Part shown: one piece after another, positions 63,832 through 64,000 of the stretch
Layout: each line of letters opens with the position of its first letter
Numbering within the stretch: the stretch's first letter is position 1
Source: Cohnella ginsengisoli
GTDB taxonomy: Bacteria > Bacillota > Bacilli > Paenibacillales > Paenibacillaceae
Length of the DNA stretch: 64,000 bases
Assembly: GCF_029525555.1 (NCBI RefSeq)
Contig: NZ_JAPDHZ010000002.1
Span: 285,868-349,867 of the forward strand
Reading direction: 5' to 3'
Program-made: the position numbers and the translations under genes
Notes under the pieces: model-generated
The model's input: only the letters and a program-made list of their open reading frames with translations
Told to the model about the DNA's origin: nothing
The model's database searches: none

Positions 63832-64000
63832 TTCCTTCTCCCATCCAGACTGTTACTGTCGGTTCCGGATTTTCACCGGATCCACCGCCTCGCGCCGTCA
63901 TCGGAATGAAGGGCGCTAATACGGGTCACGGACTGACGGCTGTCCTCGCGATCGTATCGCAAGGATGCCGATCACCGCCGGTGGGGAATTGCACCCCGCC
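63832..64000 (-). ncRNA. FMN riboswitch (RFN element)
   Basis: The RNA shows the conserved RFN blocks in order: GGGGTGCAATTCCCCACCGGCGGTGAT at the 5' side, GACAGCCGTCAGTC-type helices in the middle, then GGTGGATCCGGTGAAAATCCGGAACCGACAGT and AGTCTGGATGGGAGAAGGAAG at the 3' side. The 5' end reaches the window edge, so the first few bases of the P1 helix may be missing. It controls ribD-ribE-ribBA-ribH. Confidence 0.95.

Noticed and set aside
1..64000. CRISPR arrays, insertion sequences, prophage genes or rRNA
   Set aside because: I saw no regularly spaced repeats, transposases, integrases, phage structural genes or rRNA-like sequence on either strand.

Overview
The window is a piece of a G+C-rich, endospore-forming Firmicutes chromosome, most likely Paenibacillaceae (Cohnella- or Paenibacillus-like). 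This rests on the sporulation genes (spoIVA, spmA, spmB, dacB, ytfJ, ypeB, spoVIF, the YIEGIA pair), on TRAP (mtrB), and on a gene order that closely follows the Bacillus subtilis segment from ribDEBAH to trpEDCFBA-hisC. Almost everything lies on the minus strand. Only a polysaccharide deacetylase, an anchored unknown protein and serA are on plus.

Reading along the minus strand from the right edge: an FMN riboswitch and terminator lead ribD-ribE-ribBA-ribH. Then come scpA-scpB, DUF2953-ytfJ, dacB-spmA-spmB, rluB, the cytochrome c biogenesis and redox-sensing set resABCDE, and a short accessory stretch (about 41.8-47.6 kb) with serA, a CAAX-type protease, a NodB-type lipoprotein and unknowns. 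Next are mecA, prsW, ypeB (no sleB), ypfA, ypfB, cmk, plsC, an S1-domain protein, the YIEGIA pair, der, plsY, gpsA, spoVIF, a nitroreductase, yphE, two [2Fe-2S] ferredoxins around a nucleotidyltransferase-like protein, yphF, spoIVA, a sugar ABC transporter and hbs.

Between hbs and mtrB sits the most distinctive locus. Four translationally coupled genes encode a seven-span membrane protein with no kinase domain, AgrB, a 40-residue AgrD-type peptide and a single-domain LytTR regulator with no receiver. It looks like a peptide-signalling circuit that bypasses a two-component phosphorelay. A tRNA-Pro(GGG) gene follows it.

The rest is the isoprenoid/menaquinone and aromatic supercluster: hepS, menG, ubiA, ubiX, mqnA (futalosine-type menaquinone synthesis), hepT, ndk, cheR, aroC-aroB-aroH and trpEDCFBA-hisC. 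The trpE leader carries six GAG triplets at exact 5-nt spacing, followed by a perfect terminator hairpin. With mtrB 10 kb away this is a complete TRAP attenuation circuit.

The sequence has a strong technical signature. At least 21 genes are broken by single-base frameshifts, nearly all one extra base in a homopolymer of five to nine. Removing that base restores the expected protein each time. I treat these as sequencing errors and annotate the genes full length.
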